Source of the DNA: JAEUOS01 sp965279115
GTDB taxonomy: Bacteria > Pseudomonadota > Gammaproteobacteria > Burkholderiales > JAEUOS01
Reading direction: 5' to 3'
Length of the DNA stretch: 64,000 nucleotides
Assembly (NCBI GenBank): GCA_965279115.1
Contig: OZ257137.1
Location: 1,612,001-1,676,000, forward strand
Both the position numbers and the translations under genes were made by a program. The notes beneath the pieces were generated by a model, which saw nothing but the letters and a program-made list of their open reading frames with translations, was not told where the DNA came from and made no database searches. Below are positions 7,965 through 16,857 of the stretch, one piece after another; position 1 is the stretch's first letter; every line of letters begins with the position of its first letter.

Positions 7965-9062
7965 ATGAAGAATGAATTCAACATCGTCGTGCTGCCCGGC
8001 GACGGCATTGGCGTCGAAGTCATCGACGCGGCGCTGGCGGTACTTGAACTGGTGCAGTCGCGCCACGGATTCAAGCTGCACCTCGACCGCCGCCCGGGTG
8101 GCGCGCACCACTACAAGGACACCGGGGACGCGTTTCCGGCGGCCTCGATGGAAGCCAGCCGCAAGGCGGACGCGATCCTTTTCGGCGCCATGGGCTGGCC
8201 CGATATCCGCTACCCGGACGGCACGGAAATCGCTCCGCAACTCGACTTGCGGGTGGAACTCGACCTGTATGCCGGCGTGCGGCCGATCCGGGCGATCCCC
8301 GGGCTGCCCCTGCCGCTGGCTGCCGCGCGCGCCAGGGACATCGATTTCGTCATCGTCCGGGAATCCACCGAAGGCTGGTTCCACGCCCGCGGCCGCAGCG
8401 TCAAGGGCACCAGCGCCTCGGGCGATGAAGCGGTGCACGACACGGCCGAGATCACCCGCAAGGGCTGTGAACGCCTGTTCGATTTCTCCTTCCGCCTGGC
8501 CCGCTCGCGCAAGGCCCGCAACCCCGCCAAGGGCAGGGTGACCTGCATCGACAAGTCGAACGTGTTTCTCGGCATGGCGTTCATGAACCAGGTATTCCAT
8601 GAGCGCGCGAAGCTCAACCCGGATGTGGCAGCCGATCATTGCTACATCGATGCCTATTGCCTCAACCTGATCCGCAAGCCGTGGGAGTATGACGTCTGCC
8701 CGATGGAAAACCAGTTCGGCGACATCACCTCGGACCTGGGCGCCGGCCTGATCTGCGGCATGGGATACGCACCGTCGGCAGACGTGGGGGACAACCACGC
8801 GGTCTTTCAGCCATCCCACGGTTCGGCGCCGGATATCGCGGGGCGCGGCCTCGCCAATCCAACCGCCACGATTCTCTCCGCGGCGATGATGCTTGACTGG
8901 CTGGCGGAGCGCCATGCACGCCCGAACCTGGCCGAGGCCGCACGCGCGATCGAACACGCGGTCGATTCCGCCTTTGCGCAGGGAAAGGTGAGGCCGGCCG
9001 ACATTGGCGGCAACGACGGTACCGCAGCCATTACCCGCGCCGTGATTGGCCTGCTGGACTAG
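7965..9062 (+). CDS. Tartrate/D-malate/isopropylmalate-type dehydrogenase
   Basis: A 365-residue NAD-dependent oxidative decarboxylase of the isocitrate/isopropylmalate family. It begins with VLPGDGIGVEV and has the substrate loop RESTEGWF. The metal/substrate segment is ENQFGDITSDL, and the cofactor region reads HGSAPDIAGRGLANP. The loop RESTEGWF differs from the isopropylmalate (GGIY) and isocitrate loops and is closest to tartrate/D-malate enzymes. The context, with no leu genes and a TRAP importer present, also points to a 2-hydroxyacid or sugar diacid. GTG at 7959 is an alternative start two codons upstream. The true substrate needs testing. Confidence 0.8.
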   Translation: MKNEFNIVVLPGDGIGVEVIDAALAVLELVQSRHGFKLHLDRRPGGAHHYKDTGDAFPAASMEASRKADAILFGAMGWPDIRYPDGTEIAPQLDLRVELDLYAGVRPIRAIPGLPLPLAAARARDIDFVIVRESTEGWFHARGRSVKGTSASGDEAVHDTAEITRKGCERLFDFSFRLARSRKARNPAKGRVTCIDKSNVFLGMAFMNQVFHERAKLNPDVAADHCYIDAYCLNLIRKPWEYDVCPMENQFGDITSDLGAGLICGMGYAPSADVGDNHAVFQPSHGSAPDIAGRGLANPTATILSAAMMLDWLAERHARPNLAEAARAIEHAVDSAFAQGKVRPADIGGNDGTAAITRAVIGLLD

Positions 9063-9064
9063 TG

Positions 9065-10156
9065 ATGGCGGGGACGCTGCGCGTGGCGGTCATCGGAGCC
9101 GGCTATTTCAGCCAGTTTCATGTGGAAGCCTGGACCGCCATGGATTCGGTATCCGAGGTGTATCTCTGTGATACCGACCAATCCCGCGCCCGTACACTCG
9201 CGGAACGCTTCGGGGTCACGCAGGTTTTCACCGACGCCGGCCGGATGCTTGCCGACCACAGCGTCGACCTGGTCGACATCGTCACGCCACCGGCATCCCA
9301 CCTGCCCTTGGTCAGGCTCGCCGTCGGCCACGGGTTGCCCGTGGTTTGCCAGAAAGCCCTCGCGCCCACCAGTGCGGAGGCTGAAGAGATCGTCAATGTC
9401 GCGGAGCGTGCAAAACTGCCCCTGATCGTGCACGAGAACTTCCGGTTCTCACCCTGGTATCGCGAGGCGCGTCGCCTGATCGACCAGGGAAAACTGGGCC
9501 GGATCCATTCCGTGGCGTTTCGCCTGCGCCCCGGGGACGGGCAGGGAAACGATGCCTATCTGGCCCGCCAGCCCTACTTCCAGACAATGCCGCGCTTCCT
9601 GGTGTTCGAGACGGCGATCCATTTCATCGACACCTTCCGTTACCTGATGGGCGATGTCGAAGCCGTGACCGCCCGGCTGCGCCGCGTCAATCCGGTGATC
9701 GCCGGAGAGGATGCCGGCTACATCATCTTCGAATTCGCCACCGGCGCAACCGGCTTGTTCGACGGCAATCGCCTTAACGACCATGAAAGCGACAACCCGC
9801 GCCGGACCATGGGCGAGATGTGGCTCGAAGGCAGCAAAGGCGTGTTGCGACTGGACGGCATGGCCCGCCTCTGGTGGAAGCCGCACCATGGCAGCCAGTC
9901 CGAGCATTCCTACGACAAGGGCAGCGACTCGTTCGCCGGCGGCGCGGTGCGCAACCTCAACGAACATGTGGCGCGCTTCCTGCGCGGCGAATGCGCCGCC
10001 GAGAACACCGGCCGGGAGTACCTCGAAAACATACGTATCCAGGACGCGGTCTATCAGTCCGATCAGACCGGATCCCGGATAGTAGTGAAGCCTTCGGCCC
10101 AGGCAGCCGCCGATCGCGGAACCCAGGCTGCCAACAACACGATGCAGGAGACATGA
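9065..10156 (+). CDS. Gfo/Idh/MocA-family oxidoreductase
   Basis: A 363-residue NAD(P)-dependent sugar or sugar-acid dehydrogenase. The N-terminal Rossmann motif AVIGAGYFSQFH is at about residue 9. The family motif that is normally EKP appears as CQKALAPT near residue 97, keeping the catalytic lysine but not the glutamate. The C-terminal beta-sheet domain carries AIHFIDTFRYLMG. The start is two bases after the stop of the preceding dehydrogenase, and the end touches the TRAP receptor start. It probably oxidises or reduces the imported substrate; the cofactor and substrate are not defined. Confidence 0.82.
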   Translation: MAGTLRVAVIGAGYFSQFHVEAWTAMDSVSEVYLCDTDQSRARTLAERFGVTQVFTDAGRMLADHSVDLVDIVTPPASHLPLVRLAVGHGLPVVCQKALAPTSAEAEEIVNVAERAKLPLIVHENFRFSPWYREARRLIDQGKLGRIHSVAFRLRPGDGQGNDAYLARQPYFQTMPRFLVFETAIHFIDTFRYLMGDVEAVTARLRRVNPVIAGEDAGYIIFEFATGATGLFDGNRLNDHESDNPRRTMGEMWLEGSKGVLRLDGMARLWWKPHHGSQSEHSYDKGSDSFAGGAVRNLNEHVARFLRGECAAENTGREYLENIRIQDAVYQSDQTGSRIVVKPSAQAAADRGTQAANNTMQET

Positions 10157-11181
10157 TGAAAAACGGCACCGGCAAACGCATTCAACTCAGGCGGTCGATC
10201 CTCAGCGGCCTGGTCATGTTGGCTATCGGCGCGGCGCAGCCTGCGCTGTCGCAGACCATGCTCAAGTTCAGCCATACCGACCAGCCCGGCGGTGCTCGCA
10301 ACGCAGCGGCGCTCCTGTTCGCGAAGAGCGTGGAGAACTACACACAAGGCCGGTACAAGGTTCAGGTTTACCCGGCCGGACAACTCGCCAACGACCCGAA
10401 GGCGGTGGAACAACTGCAATTGGGCGGCATCGACTTCACCGTTTCGGGCACCGGCACCTACGCCACCCATATTCCGACCCTCAACCTGACGGCGCTGCCC
10501 TACCTGGTGGAGAGTTATGGTCAGGGCTGGAAGCTTTACGACGAGTCAAAGTGGCTCAAGGCGCAGTTTGCCAAAGGCCCGGAAAAAGGCTTCCGCTTTC
10601 TCGCCACCTGGGAGGCCGGCTTTCGCAGCATGACCACACGCGATCCACTGAATTCACCGGCCGACGCGAAGGGAAAGAAACTGCGCACGTTTCCAAACGA
10701 AATGATGCGCTGGACCCTTGAGGCAATGGGCTTCGGCATCCAGATCATGCCGCTGCCCGAGGTCTATCTGGCCATACAGCAGGGCGCGGTGGCGGGCCAG
10801 GAGAATCCGATCGACACGATCTACGCCAACAAGTTCTACGAGGTGGCGAAGAACGTGACCCTGACCCAGCATGTCTACAGCCCCATCCCGCTGGCGATTG
10901 CGGAGAAGACCTGGCAGAAGCTTTCTCCCGCCGATCGCGACGCGATCACCAAGGCGGCACAGGAAACGGCCGTCTGGATCCGCAAGGAGATCGCCGCCAA
11001 CGACGACAGGCAACTCGCAGAAATGAAGTCCAAGGGCGCAACCATCGCAAGACCTCCGGTGGGCCCGTTCCGCGACGCCGTGCAGCCGGTTTACGCCAAG
11101 GCCAAGGAGAAGTACGGCGCCGATGTCGATACCTTCCTGGCGGACGCAAGCGCGGTCCGCAAAGCGGTCCCGGCCAAGTGA
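10156..11181 (+). CDS. TRAP transporter substrate-binding protein (DctP type)
   Basis: A 341-residue periplasmic receptor. A signal peptide spans about residues 1-33 (basic start, hydrophobic LSGLVMLAIGAA, cleavage near ALSQ). The DctP fold follows, with YPAGQLANDPKAVEQL and, later, AIQQGAVAGQENPIDTI in the canonical place. GCAGGAG at 10144-10150 favours ATG at 10156 over ATG at 10153. DctQ and DctM follow directly. It should bind a carboxylate, with the usual conserved Arg (RTFPNEMMRW). The operon suggests a sugar acid or its lactone-derived acid. Confidence 0.88.
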   Translation: MKNGTGKRIQLRRSILSGLVMLAIGAAQPALSQTMLKFSHTDQPGGARNAAALLFAKSVENYTQGRYKVQVYPAGQLANDPKAVEQLQLGGIDFTVSGTGTYATHIPTLNLTALPYLVESYGQGWKLYDESKWLKAQFAKGPEKGFRFLATWEAGFRSMTTRDPLNSPADAKGKKLRTFPNEMMRWTLEAMGFGIQIMPLPEVYLAIQQGAVAGQENPIDTIYANKFYEVAKNVTLTQHVYSPIPLAIAEKTWQKLSPADRDAITKAAQETAVWIRKEIAANDDRQLAEMKSKGATIARPPVGPFRDAVQPVYAKAKEKYGADVDTFLADASAVRKAVPAK

Positions 11182-11191
11182 ACGAGCCGCA

Positions 11192-11224
11192 CATCCCGGG
11201 GGGCGTAAACCGCACGCCGGGATG
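11192..11224 (+). terminator. Stem-loop between TRAP receptor and permease genes
   Basis: CACATCCCGG and CCGGGATGTG form a 10-bp inverted repeat across about 14 bases in the gap between dctP and dctQ, without a following T run. Such a hairpin would protect or attenuate the message, giving more receptor than permease. The function is inferred. Confidence 0.45.
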
Positions 11225-11245
11225 TGCGCAGGAAGTGGATTGAAA

Positions 11246-11758
11246 ATGAGTGTCCTACCCGCGTTGCCGGGCGAACCCGCGCCGGTCAGACTGCTCGGCG
11301 ACCTCGTCGATTGGGTCGTCATCGGCATGGGCGCGACCATGATCAGTCTAGTGTTCGTCAACGTCCTCACGCACCTGTTCGGCCGCGACATCGCATGGAC
11401 CACCGAATTGTGCGAACTGCTGATGGTCTGGGTCACGTTCCTCGGTGGCACGGCGGCCGCACGACGTGGCGCCCACATGACCATCACAGAGTTCCTCGAC
11501 AAGCTCGCCGACGGGCAGCGCCGCGCGGCAGACGCCGCGATCCAGCTGTTCGCAATCATGATTCTGGGATTGCTGGCCATCTACGGATGGAAGATCGCGC
11601 AGGCGGGTTGGAGCAACGAACTGACCGTGCTTGGTTGGCCGATGGCGGTGCAGAACCTCGCCTTGCCCGTCGCTTCGGTGCTGACGATGCTGTTTTCAGC
11701 CTGGGACCTGATGCAGATATGCATGGGCAGGTCGCGCGCAGAGCGCTACGGAGGCTGA
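11246..11758 (+). CDS. TRAP transporter small permease (DctQ type)
   Basis: A 170-residue membrane protein with four predicted hydrophobic helices: VVIGMGATMISLVFVNVL, LLMVWVTFLGG, LFAIMILGLLAIYG and LALPVASVLTMLF. The DctQ signature around FGRDIAWTTELCELLM and GAHMTITEFLD is clear. It joins the large subunit encoded at 11762, whose start is three bases after this stop. The 64-base gap after the receptor gene holds a stem-like sequence, CATCCCGG…CCGGGATG (11192-11224), common between P and QM genes. Confidence 0.87.
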   Translation: MSVLPALPGEPAPVRLLGDLVDWVVIGMGATMISLVFVNVLTHLFGRDIAWTTELCELLMVWVTFLGGTAAARRGAHMTITEFLDKLADGQRRAADAAIQLFAIMILGLLAIYGWKIAQAGWSNELTVLGWPMAVQNLALPVASVLTMLFSAWDLMQICMGRSRAERYGG

Positions 11759-11761
11759 CCC

Positions 11762-13045
11762 ATGTTCGCTTTGCAATTGTTCGGCTTCTTCTTCCTGATC
11801 GCGATGGCCGGCATACCGCTGGTGTACGCGCTGCTCGCCACCACTGTGGGCATGATCTGGTGGAAAGCCTTGACGCACCCGCTGGAAACGATCTTCCTGT
11901 CGTATATCGGTGGCGTGGAACCGTTCATCCTGATCGCCGTCCCCTTGTTCATTTTCGCCGGTGAACTGCTGTCGCACGGCGGCGTCGGCCGGCGCATCGT
12001 CGATTTCGCCCGCGTCCTGTTCGGCTTTCTTCCGGGCGGGTTGGGAATCGTGACCGTAATGTCATGCCTGATGTTCGGCGGGGTATCAGGATCGGCGATT
12101 GCGGACACCGCGGCGATCGGATCCCTGATCATTCCGGCCATGGTGCAGCGCGGCTATTCACGCGCCTTTGCCGCGGCACTGCTGGCAACCGCCGGAACCC
12201 TCGCGCTGCTGATGCCACTATCGATCCCGTTTCTCGTATACGCGTTCGTCGCCGGAGTGTCGATGAAGCAGATGTCGGTCGCAGGCCTGGTACCAGCCGT
12301 GATCTCGGCGCTTGCGCTCATCGTGGTGTGTGTCTGGTACGGAAGAACCTCCGGCTGCGACAACGGTTCAGAGCGTTCCAGCGGTGCGGACATCTGGGCC
12401 AGCTTCAAGGCGGCCGGGCCTGCCCTGTTGATGCCGGTCATCATCGTCGGCGGAATCTGGACCGGATACTTCACCCCGACCGAGGCGGCCGCGGTTGCCG
12501 TTGTCTACGGGCTGGCCGTGTCCTTGCTGTACTACGGCGACCTGTCCTGGCGCGATCTGCCGGCACTCCTGCTCAAATCGTTCCAGACCAGCGCGACGGT
12601 GATGGTGGTGATTGGCGCCACCGGCTGCCTGGCATGGCTGATCACGGTGGAACAGGTACCGGCGCAGATGGGCGAATGGGTACAGAGCGTCGCCCACCAG
12701 CAATGGATGTTCCTTCTCCTGGTGAATGTGGTGCTGTTCCTGCTCGGCATCTTCATCGAACCGTTGCCGGCCATGATGCTCACCGTGCCGCTGTTTCTTC
12801 CGATGGCGAAGATCTTCGGGGTCGATCTGGTACACCTCGGCGTGGTCATGACCGCCAACCTCGCGATCGCCCTTTACACTCCTCCTGTCGGCGGCACGTT
12901 GTTCGTGGCGGCCAAACTGGCCGGTGCCGGCATCGGGGAGATTTCCCGACAACTGATACCGATGATGGCGGCCACCTTCCTGGTCGTCATCCTCATCACC
13001 TACATTCCCGCGCTGCCGATGGCACTGGTATGGCTGTTGCGCTAG
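11762..13045 (+). CDS. TRAP transporter large permease (DctM type)
   Basis: A 427-residue integral membrane protein with about twelve hydrophobic segments. Family landmarks are IAVPLFIFAGELLSHGG near residue 58, GGVSGSAIADTAAIGS near residue 105 and FTPTEAAAVAVVYG near residue 239. The C-terminal half holds NLAIALYTPPVGGTLFVA. It carries sodium-coupled uptake of the ligand delivered by the receptor at 10156. Length is normal and no defect is visible. The next gene starts 11 bases downstream, so the operon continues. Confidence 0.9.
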   Translation: MFALQLFGFFFLIAMAGIPLVYALLATTVGMIWWKALTHPLETIFLSYIGGVEPFILIAVPLFIFAGELLSHGGVGRRIVDFARVLFGFLPGGLGIVTVMSCLMFGGVSGSAIADTAAIGSLIIPAMVQRGYSRAFAAALLATAGTLALLMPLSIPFLVYAFVAGVSMKQMSVAGLVPAVISALALIVVCVWYGRTSGCDNGSERSSGADIWASFKAAGPALLMPVIIVGGIWTGYFTPTEAAAVAVVYGLAVSLLYYGDLSWRDLPALLLKSFQTSATVMVVIGATGCLAWLITVEQVPAQMGEWVQSVAHQQWMFLLLVNVVLFLLGIFIEPLPAMMLTVPLFLPMAKIFGVDLVHLGVVMTANLAIALYTPPVGGTLFVAAKLAGAGIGEISRQLIPMMAATFLVVILITYIPALPMALVWLLR

Positions 13046-13056
13046 AAAGGACAAGC

Positions 13057-13347
13057 ATGTACGTCGTCGCAGTGGATTTCAAGGTCAGGCCCGAAAACAT
13101 CGAGGCCTTCATGCCGGAGATGATCGCCAATGCCCGCGCTTCGGTCGAGCACGAACCTGGTTGCAGCCAGTTCGATGTATGTGTCGACCCGAAAGACAGG
13201 TCGAGAATTTTTCTCTACGAGATCTATGACGACCGGGCGGCCTTTGAGGCGCACTTGGCCACGCCCCACTTCAAGGCATTCGACCAGGTGTCGACTCCCT
13301 GGCTGGAAAGCAAGGCCGTGCGCCTGCTCGAACGTGTCTGTCCCTGA
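13057..13347 (+). CDS. ABM-domain (putative quinol monooxygenase-like) small protein
   Basis: A 96-residue protein of the antibiotic-biosynthesis-monooxygenase fold. It has the typical beginning (VVAVDFKVRPENIEAFMPEM), a central EPGCSQFDVCVDP and the LYEIYDDRAAFEAHLATPHF segment seen in YgiN/LsrG-like proteins. It is the last gene of the TRAP operon. LsrG-type members isomerise small phosphorylated sugars and YgiN-type members oxidise quinols. In a sugar-acid operon an isomerase-like role is possible but not shown. Confidence 0.75.
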   Translation: MYVVAVDFKVRPENIEAFMPEMIANARASVEHEPGCSQFDVCVDPKDRSRIFLYEIYDDRAAFEAHLATPHFKAFDQVSTPWLESKAVRLLERVCP

Positions 13348-13395
13348 AAGCCGGCCCCCGCTCATGGTAGGCGGCCGGATTCACCCAGCCTGGCT

Positions 13396-14301
13396 CTAGT
13401 CGAGGCGCTCGAAGAAATCGAGAATCTCGCGACCGAGCGCCTCTTCAACCGTGTTGAAGTGCGCCACGATGGAAATGTGATTGTGGCCGGCCAGTCGCAT
13501 GAAGCGCGGCGCCTTGCGGCGCGCCACCGCGATGCGGTGCGCGGCCTCAAGGCCGTACAGGTCGAGCAAGGGGTTTTCGTACTGGGCGATCGCCAGCATG
13601 ACCGGAAGCCCGCTGGCGCCCGCATGCAAAAGCGGTGACCGGCCCTCATAGGTCGCCTCATCGTTGCCGAAATATGCCCGCACCCCCGCCGCGTTGGGGT
13701 TCTCGGGCAGCACATCGGCGCGCAGGCGCGCTGACAACAACACAATGCCTTTCAGGTCCCGCCCCAGATAGCCGGCCGCGGGATCCCACGCATGGGTGGC
13801 AACATGGGTGCCGCCGGCGGAATGGCCGATCACGAAAATCGAACCCGGATCGCCGCCATGCGCCGAGGCGTTGGCCTTGACCCAGTCCACCGCCAGTGCG
13901 ATGTCATCTGCGCCGCCCGGCCAGGGAGATTCCGGCGCCAGGCGGAACTCGATGTTGATGCCGATGTAGCCATGGCGCGCAAACCAGATCAGGACGTTGT
14001 CGTAGATTTCGTCGTTGATGCGCTTGTCGCCGCGCACGAATGCGCCGCCGTGCACGAACATCACCACCGGAGCGCCCTGCGCATTCGCCGGCGCGATGAC
14101 ATCGAGCACCTGGCGCGGGTGCGCGCCGTAGGGCTGGTCGCGCAGGGTCACAATGCCCGCCTTCGGTGCCGCCGCCAGCACCGGACTGTAGGCCGCGACA
14201 ACCACATCTCGGTGTTTCTGGATGTCCTGCCCCCAGATCGGGCCGATTTCAAGCATCACCCGCCGTTGCTCTTCGGTCAATGCTGCGTGCGCAGTGCTCA
14301 T
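13396..14301 (-). CDS. Alpha/beta hydrolase (HSL/BD-FAE-like esterase)
   Basis: A 301-residue hydrolase. It has the oxyanion-hole motif HGGAFV at about residue 84 and the nucleophile elbow GHSAGG at about residue 156. A late His in LAGHNHISI completes a catalytic triad. The HGG plus GxSxG arrangement fits the hormone-sensitive-lipase or arylformamidase-like group. The ATG at 14301 is preferred to an upstream in-frame codon because the extension lacks family resemblance. It is divergent from the acyl-CoA-reductase-like gene at 14508. The substrate is an unknown carboxylic ester or amide. Confidence 0.75.
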   Translation of the reverse strand: MSTAHAALTEEQRRVMLEIGPIWGQDIQKHRDVVVAAYSPVLAAAPKAGIVTLRDQPYGAHPRQVLDVIAPANAQGAPVVMFVHGGAFVRGDKRINDEIYDNVLIWFARHGYIGINIEFRLAPESPWPGGADDIALAVDWVKANASAHGGDPGSIFVIGHSAGGTHVATHAWDPAAGYLGRDLKGIVLLSARLRADVLPENPNAAGVRAYFGNDEATYEGRSPLLHAGASGLPVMLAIAQYENPLLDLYGLEAAHRIAVARRKAPRFMRLAGHNHISIVAHFNTVEEALGREILDFFERLD

Positions 14302-14507
14302 GTTTTTCGATTGGCAGGTTTGAGTGCGCGATTTCCGGCGCATTTCTGGATACTTGGGCCGCGGGCCGATGCACATTGGCACCGCGCGGAGCGTTACCGC
14401 GCCCTGCATTTACAATGGCCGGGCAACACAAAAACCAACCGCTTGCCACCCGGCGCAACCTTCGGCGATCATAGCACCGGGAGCGGCAGTCCTTTTCGGA
14501 GACAAAC

Positions 14508-16523
14508 ATGAGTACGGGATATTTCATCACCGGGGCGTCCGGATTCATCGGCAAGCGGCTGGTACGCAAGATCCTTGCGCGCGACAACACGATCGTGTAT
14601 TACCTCTCGCGCGCCACCGGCGCGCGGGGCGACAAGCAGCGCGCCGCCCTGCTTGAGTACTGGGGCGTGGACGAAAAACGCGCCATCGCGGTCATGGGCG
14701 ACATGACCCAGCCCGAACTCGGCGTTTCGGCTGCGGACAAGAAAAAGCTGTCGGGCAAGGTGGCCCACTTCGCGCATCTCGCGGCCATCTATGACCTCAA
14801 GGCCACGGCCGAGGAGCAGCAGGCCGGCAACATCGACGGCACCCGCAATGCCGTGCTGTTCGCCAACGCGATCAAGGCCGGACGCTTCCATCATGTGTCG
14901 TCGATCGCCGCCGCCGGCCTGTACGAAGGCGTGTGGCGTGAGGACATGTTCGACGAGGCCGAAAACCTCGACCACCCCTATTTCGCCACCAAGCACGAGT
15001 CCGAGGCCATCGCGCGCAATGAATGCGCCATGCCCTGGCGGGTCTACCGCCCCGGCTTGGTGGTCGGCGACTCGAAGACCGGCGAGATGGACAAGATCGA
15101 CGGCCCCTATTACTTTTTCAAGCTGATCCAGAAGATGCGCAAGATCCTGCCGCCGTGGATGCCCGCGGTCGGCATCGAGGGCGGGCGCATCAACATCGTG
15201 CCTGTGGATTTCGTGGTCGACGCGATGGACCACATCATGCATCTCGAGAAGGGTGACGGCCGCGCCTTCCACCTGACCGACCCGAACCCGCACCGGGTGG
15301 GCGACGTGCTCAACATCTTCTGCAAGGCGGCGCACGCCCCGCGCATGGAGATGCGCATCAATGCCGCGCTGTTCGGCTTCATCCCGCGCGGGGTGAAGAA
15401 AAGCCTCATGTCCCTCACCCCGGCGCGGCGCATCCGCAACGCGGTGATGAAGGATCTCGGCCTGCCCGAGGACATGATGCAGTTCGTCAACTATCCCACC
15501 CGCTTCGACTCGCGCGAAACCGAGAAGGCCTTGAAAGGCACCGGCATCGCCTGCCCCAGCCTGGAGAACTATGCCTGGGTCCTGTGGGACTACTGGGAGC
15601 GCCATCTCGACCCGGACCTGCTGATCGACCGCACCCTCAAGGGCAAGGTGCGCGGCAAGGTGGTGATGATCACCGGCGGTTCCTCGGGCATCGGCCTGGC
15701 GGCGGCCAAGAAGATCATTGAGGCGGGCGCAACCGTGATCATAGTCGCCCGCGATCCCGAGAAGCTGGCTTCCGCCCATGCCGAGATCGAGGCCTGCGCC
15801 AAGAACGGCGGCAAGGTGTTCACCTATTCGGCCGACGTGGGCGACGAGAAGGCCTGCGCCGAGTTCGCGGCCACCGTGAACGAGAAGCATGGCGGCGTCG
15901 ACATCCTGGTCAACAATGCCGGCCGTTCGATCCGGCGCGCCATCGAGAATTCGTCGGATCGCTTTCACGATTTCGAGCGCACCATGCATGTCAATTATTT
16001 CGGTGCGCTGCGCGTCACCCTGGCCTTCCTGCCTGGCATGACCAGGAAGCGCAAGGGGCAGGTGATCAACATCTCGTCGATCGGGGTTCTCACGAACGCG
16101 CCGCGCTTTTCGGCCTATGTAGCCTCCAAGGCAGCGCTCGATGCCTTCACACGTTGCGCCGCATCGGAATACGCAGACACCGGCGTCAAGTTCACCACCA
16201 TCAACATGCCGCTGGTGAAGACGCCGATGATCGCGCCGACCAAGATTTACAACAACGTGCCCACCCTCACCCCGGAGCAGGCGGCCGACATGATTGTCGA
16301 GGCCGTCGTTTACGAACCTGTACGCATCGCCACCCGGCTCGGCGTGTTCGGCGAGGTGCTGCATGCGCTCCTGCCACGTATCGCGCAAATCACGATGAAC
16401 ACCTCTTTCCGGATGTTCCCCGACTCCGACGCGGCCAAGTCACGAGACGGCGCAGCCAAACCATCCGAACCCACTGCGGACCAGGTCGCGTTTCAGCAAC
16501 TCCTGAAGGGGATCCATTTCTGA
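14508..16523 (+). CDS. Two-domain SDR protein, fatty acyl-CoA reductase-like
   Basis: A 671-residue fusion of two Rossmann domains. The N-terminal extended SDR domain has TGASGFIG at residues 8-15 and a YFATK catalytic motif at 158-162. The C-terminal classical SDR domain starts near residue 384 with TGGSSGIG, then NNAG, then YVASK at about 537-541. This order and length match bacterial fatty acyl-CoA reductases of the Marinobacter (Maqu) and mycobacterial AcrA1 type, which reduce acyl-CoA to aldehyde or alcohol with NADPH. A good ribosome site (GGAG) precedes the ATG. The WS/DGAT acyltransferase at 24577 and acyl-CoA ligase at 19175 support a wax-ester role. Other large SDR fusions of unknown substrate are the alternative. 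Confidence 0.7.
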   Translation: MSTGYFITGASGFIGKRLVRKILARDNTIVYYLSRATGARGDKQRAALLEYWGVDEKRAIAVMGDMTQPELGVSAADKKKLSGKVAHFAHLAAIYDLKATAEEQQAGNIDGTRNAVLFANAIKAGRFHHVSSIAAAGLYEGVWREDMFDEAENLDHPYFATKHESEAIARNECAMPWRVYRPGLVVGDSKTGEMDKIDGPYYFFKLIQKMRKILPPWMPAVGIEGGRINIVPVDFVVDAMDHIMHLEKGDGRAFHLTDPNPHRVGDVLNIFCKAAHAPRMEMRINAALFGFIPRGVKKSLMSLTPARRIRNAVMKDLGLPEDMMQFVNYPTRFDSRETEKALKGTGIACPSLENYAWVLWDYWERHLDPDLLIDRTLKGKVRGKVVMITGGSSGIGLAAAKKIIEAGATVIIVARDPEKLASAHAEIEACAKNGGKVFTYSADVGDEKACAEFAATVNEKHGGVDILVNNAGRSIRRAIENSSDRFHDFERTMHVNYFGALRVTLAFLPGMTRKRKGQVINISSIGVLTNAPRFSAYVASKAALDAFTRCAASEYADTGVKFTTINMPLVKTPMIAPTKIYNNVPTLTPEQAADMIVEAVVYEPVRIATRLGVFGEVLHALLPRIAQITMNTSFRMFPDSDAAKSRDGAAKPSEPTADQVAFQQLLKGIHF

Positions 16524-16825
16524 TGATCCTCGAACTCGCCGACATCCGCATCCAGCCTGGCCGTGGTGCCGAGTTCGACGCCGCGATCATCCGGGGTGTG
16601 GAAAGCGTGATCGCCAGGGCAAAGGGTTACCGCGGCTACAAGGTCAACCGCAGCGTCGAAAGCCCGGATCGCTATGTCCTGATGATTTTCTGGGAAACGC
16701 TGGAGAACCACACGGTGGATTTCCGCACCTCCGCGGCGTTCCAGGATTGGCGGGCCATCGTCGGTCCGTTTTTTGCCGATCCGCCGACAGTGGAACACTT
16801 CACGCTGCTGGGCAAATCGGCCTGA
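16523..16825 (+). CDS. ABM-domain small protein coupled to the SDR fusion
   Basis: A 100-residue antibiotic-biosynthesis-monooxygenase-fold protein: LELADIRIQPGRGAEFDAAI at the start, VNRSVESPDRYVLMIFWETL in the middle and VEHFTLLG at the end. Its ATG shares a base with the stop of the SDR gene (TGATG), which implies translational coupling. ABM proteins are small dimeric oxygenases or isomerases. This one has no visible cofactor motif, and the link to lipid chemistry comes only from position. Confidence 0.75.
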   Translation: MILELADIRIQPGRGAEFDAAIIRGVESVIARAKGYRGYKVNRSVESPDRYVLMIFWETLENHTVDFRTSAAFQDWRAIVGPFFADPPTVEHFTLLGKSA

Positions 16826-16857
16826 AGCAGGCCTGCCCGGCCCGGCTGCGTGCCGGC

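Noticed and set aside
14469..16388. A 1.9-kb minus-strand frame opposite the two-domain SDR gene
   Set aside because: It is the complementary frame of a gene with clear motifs in both domains and has no ribosome site or known domain.
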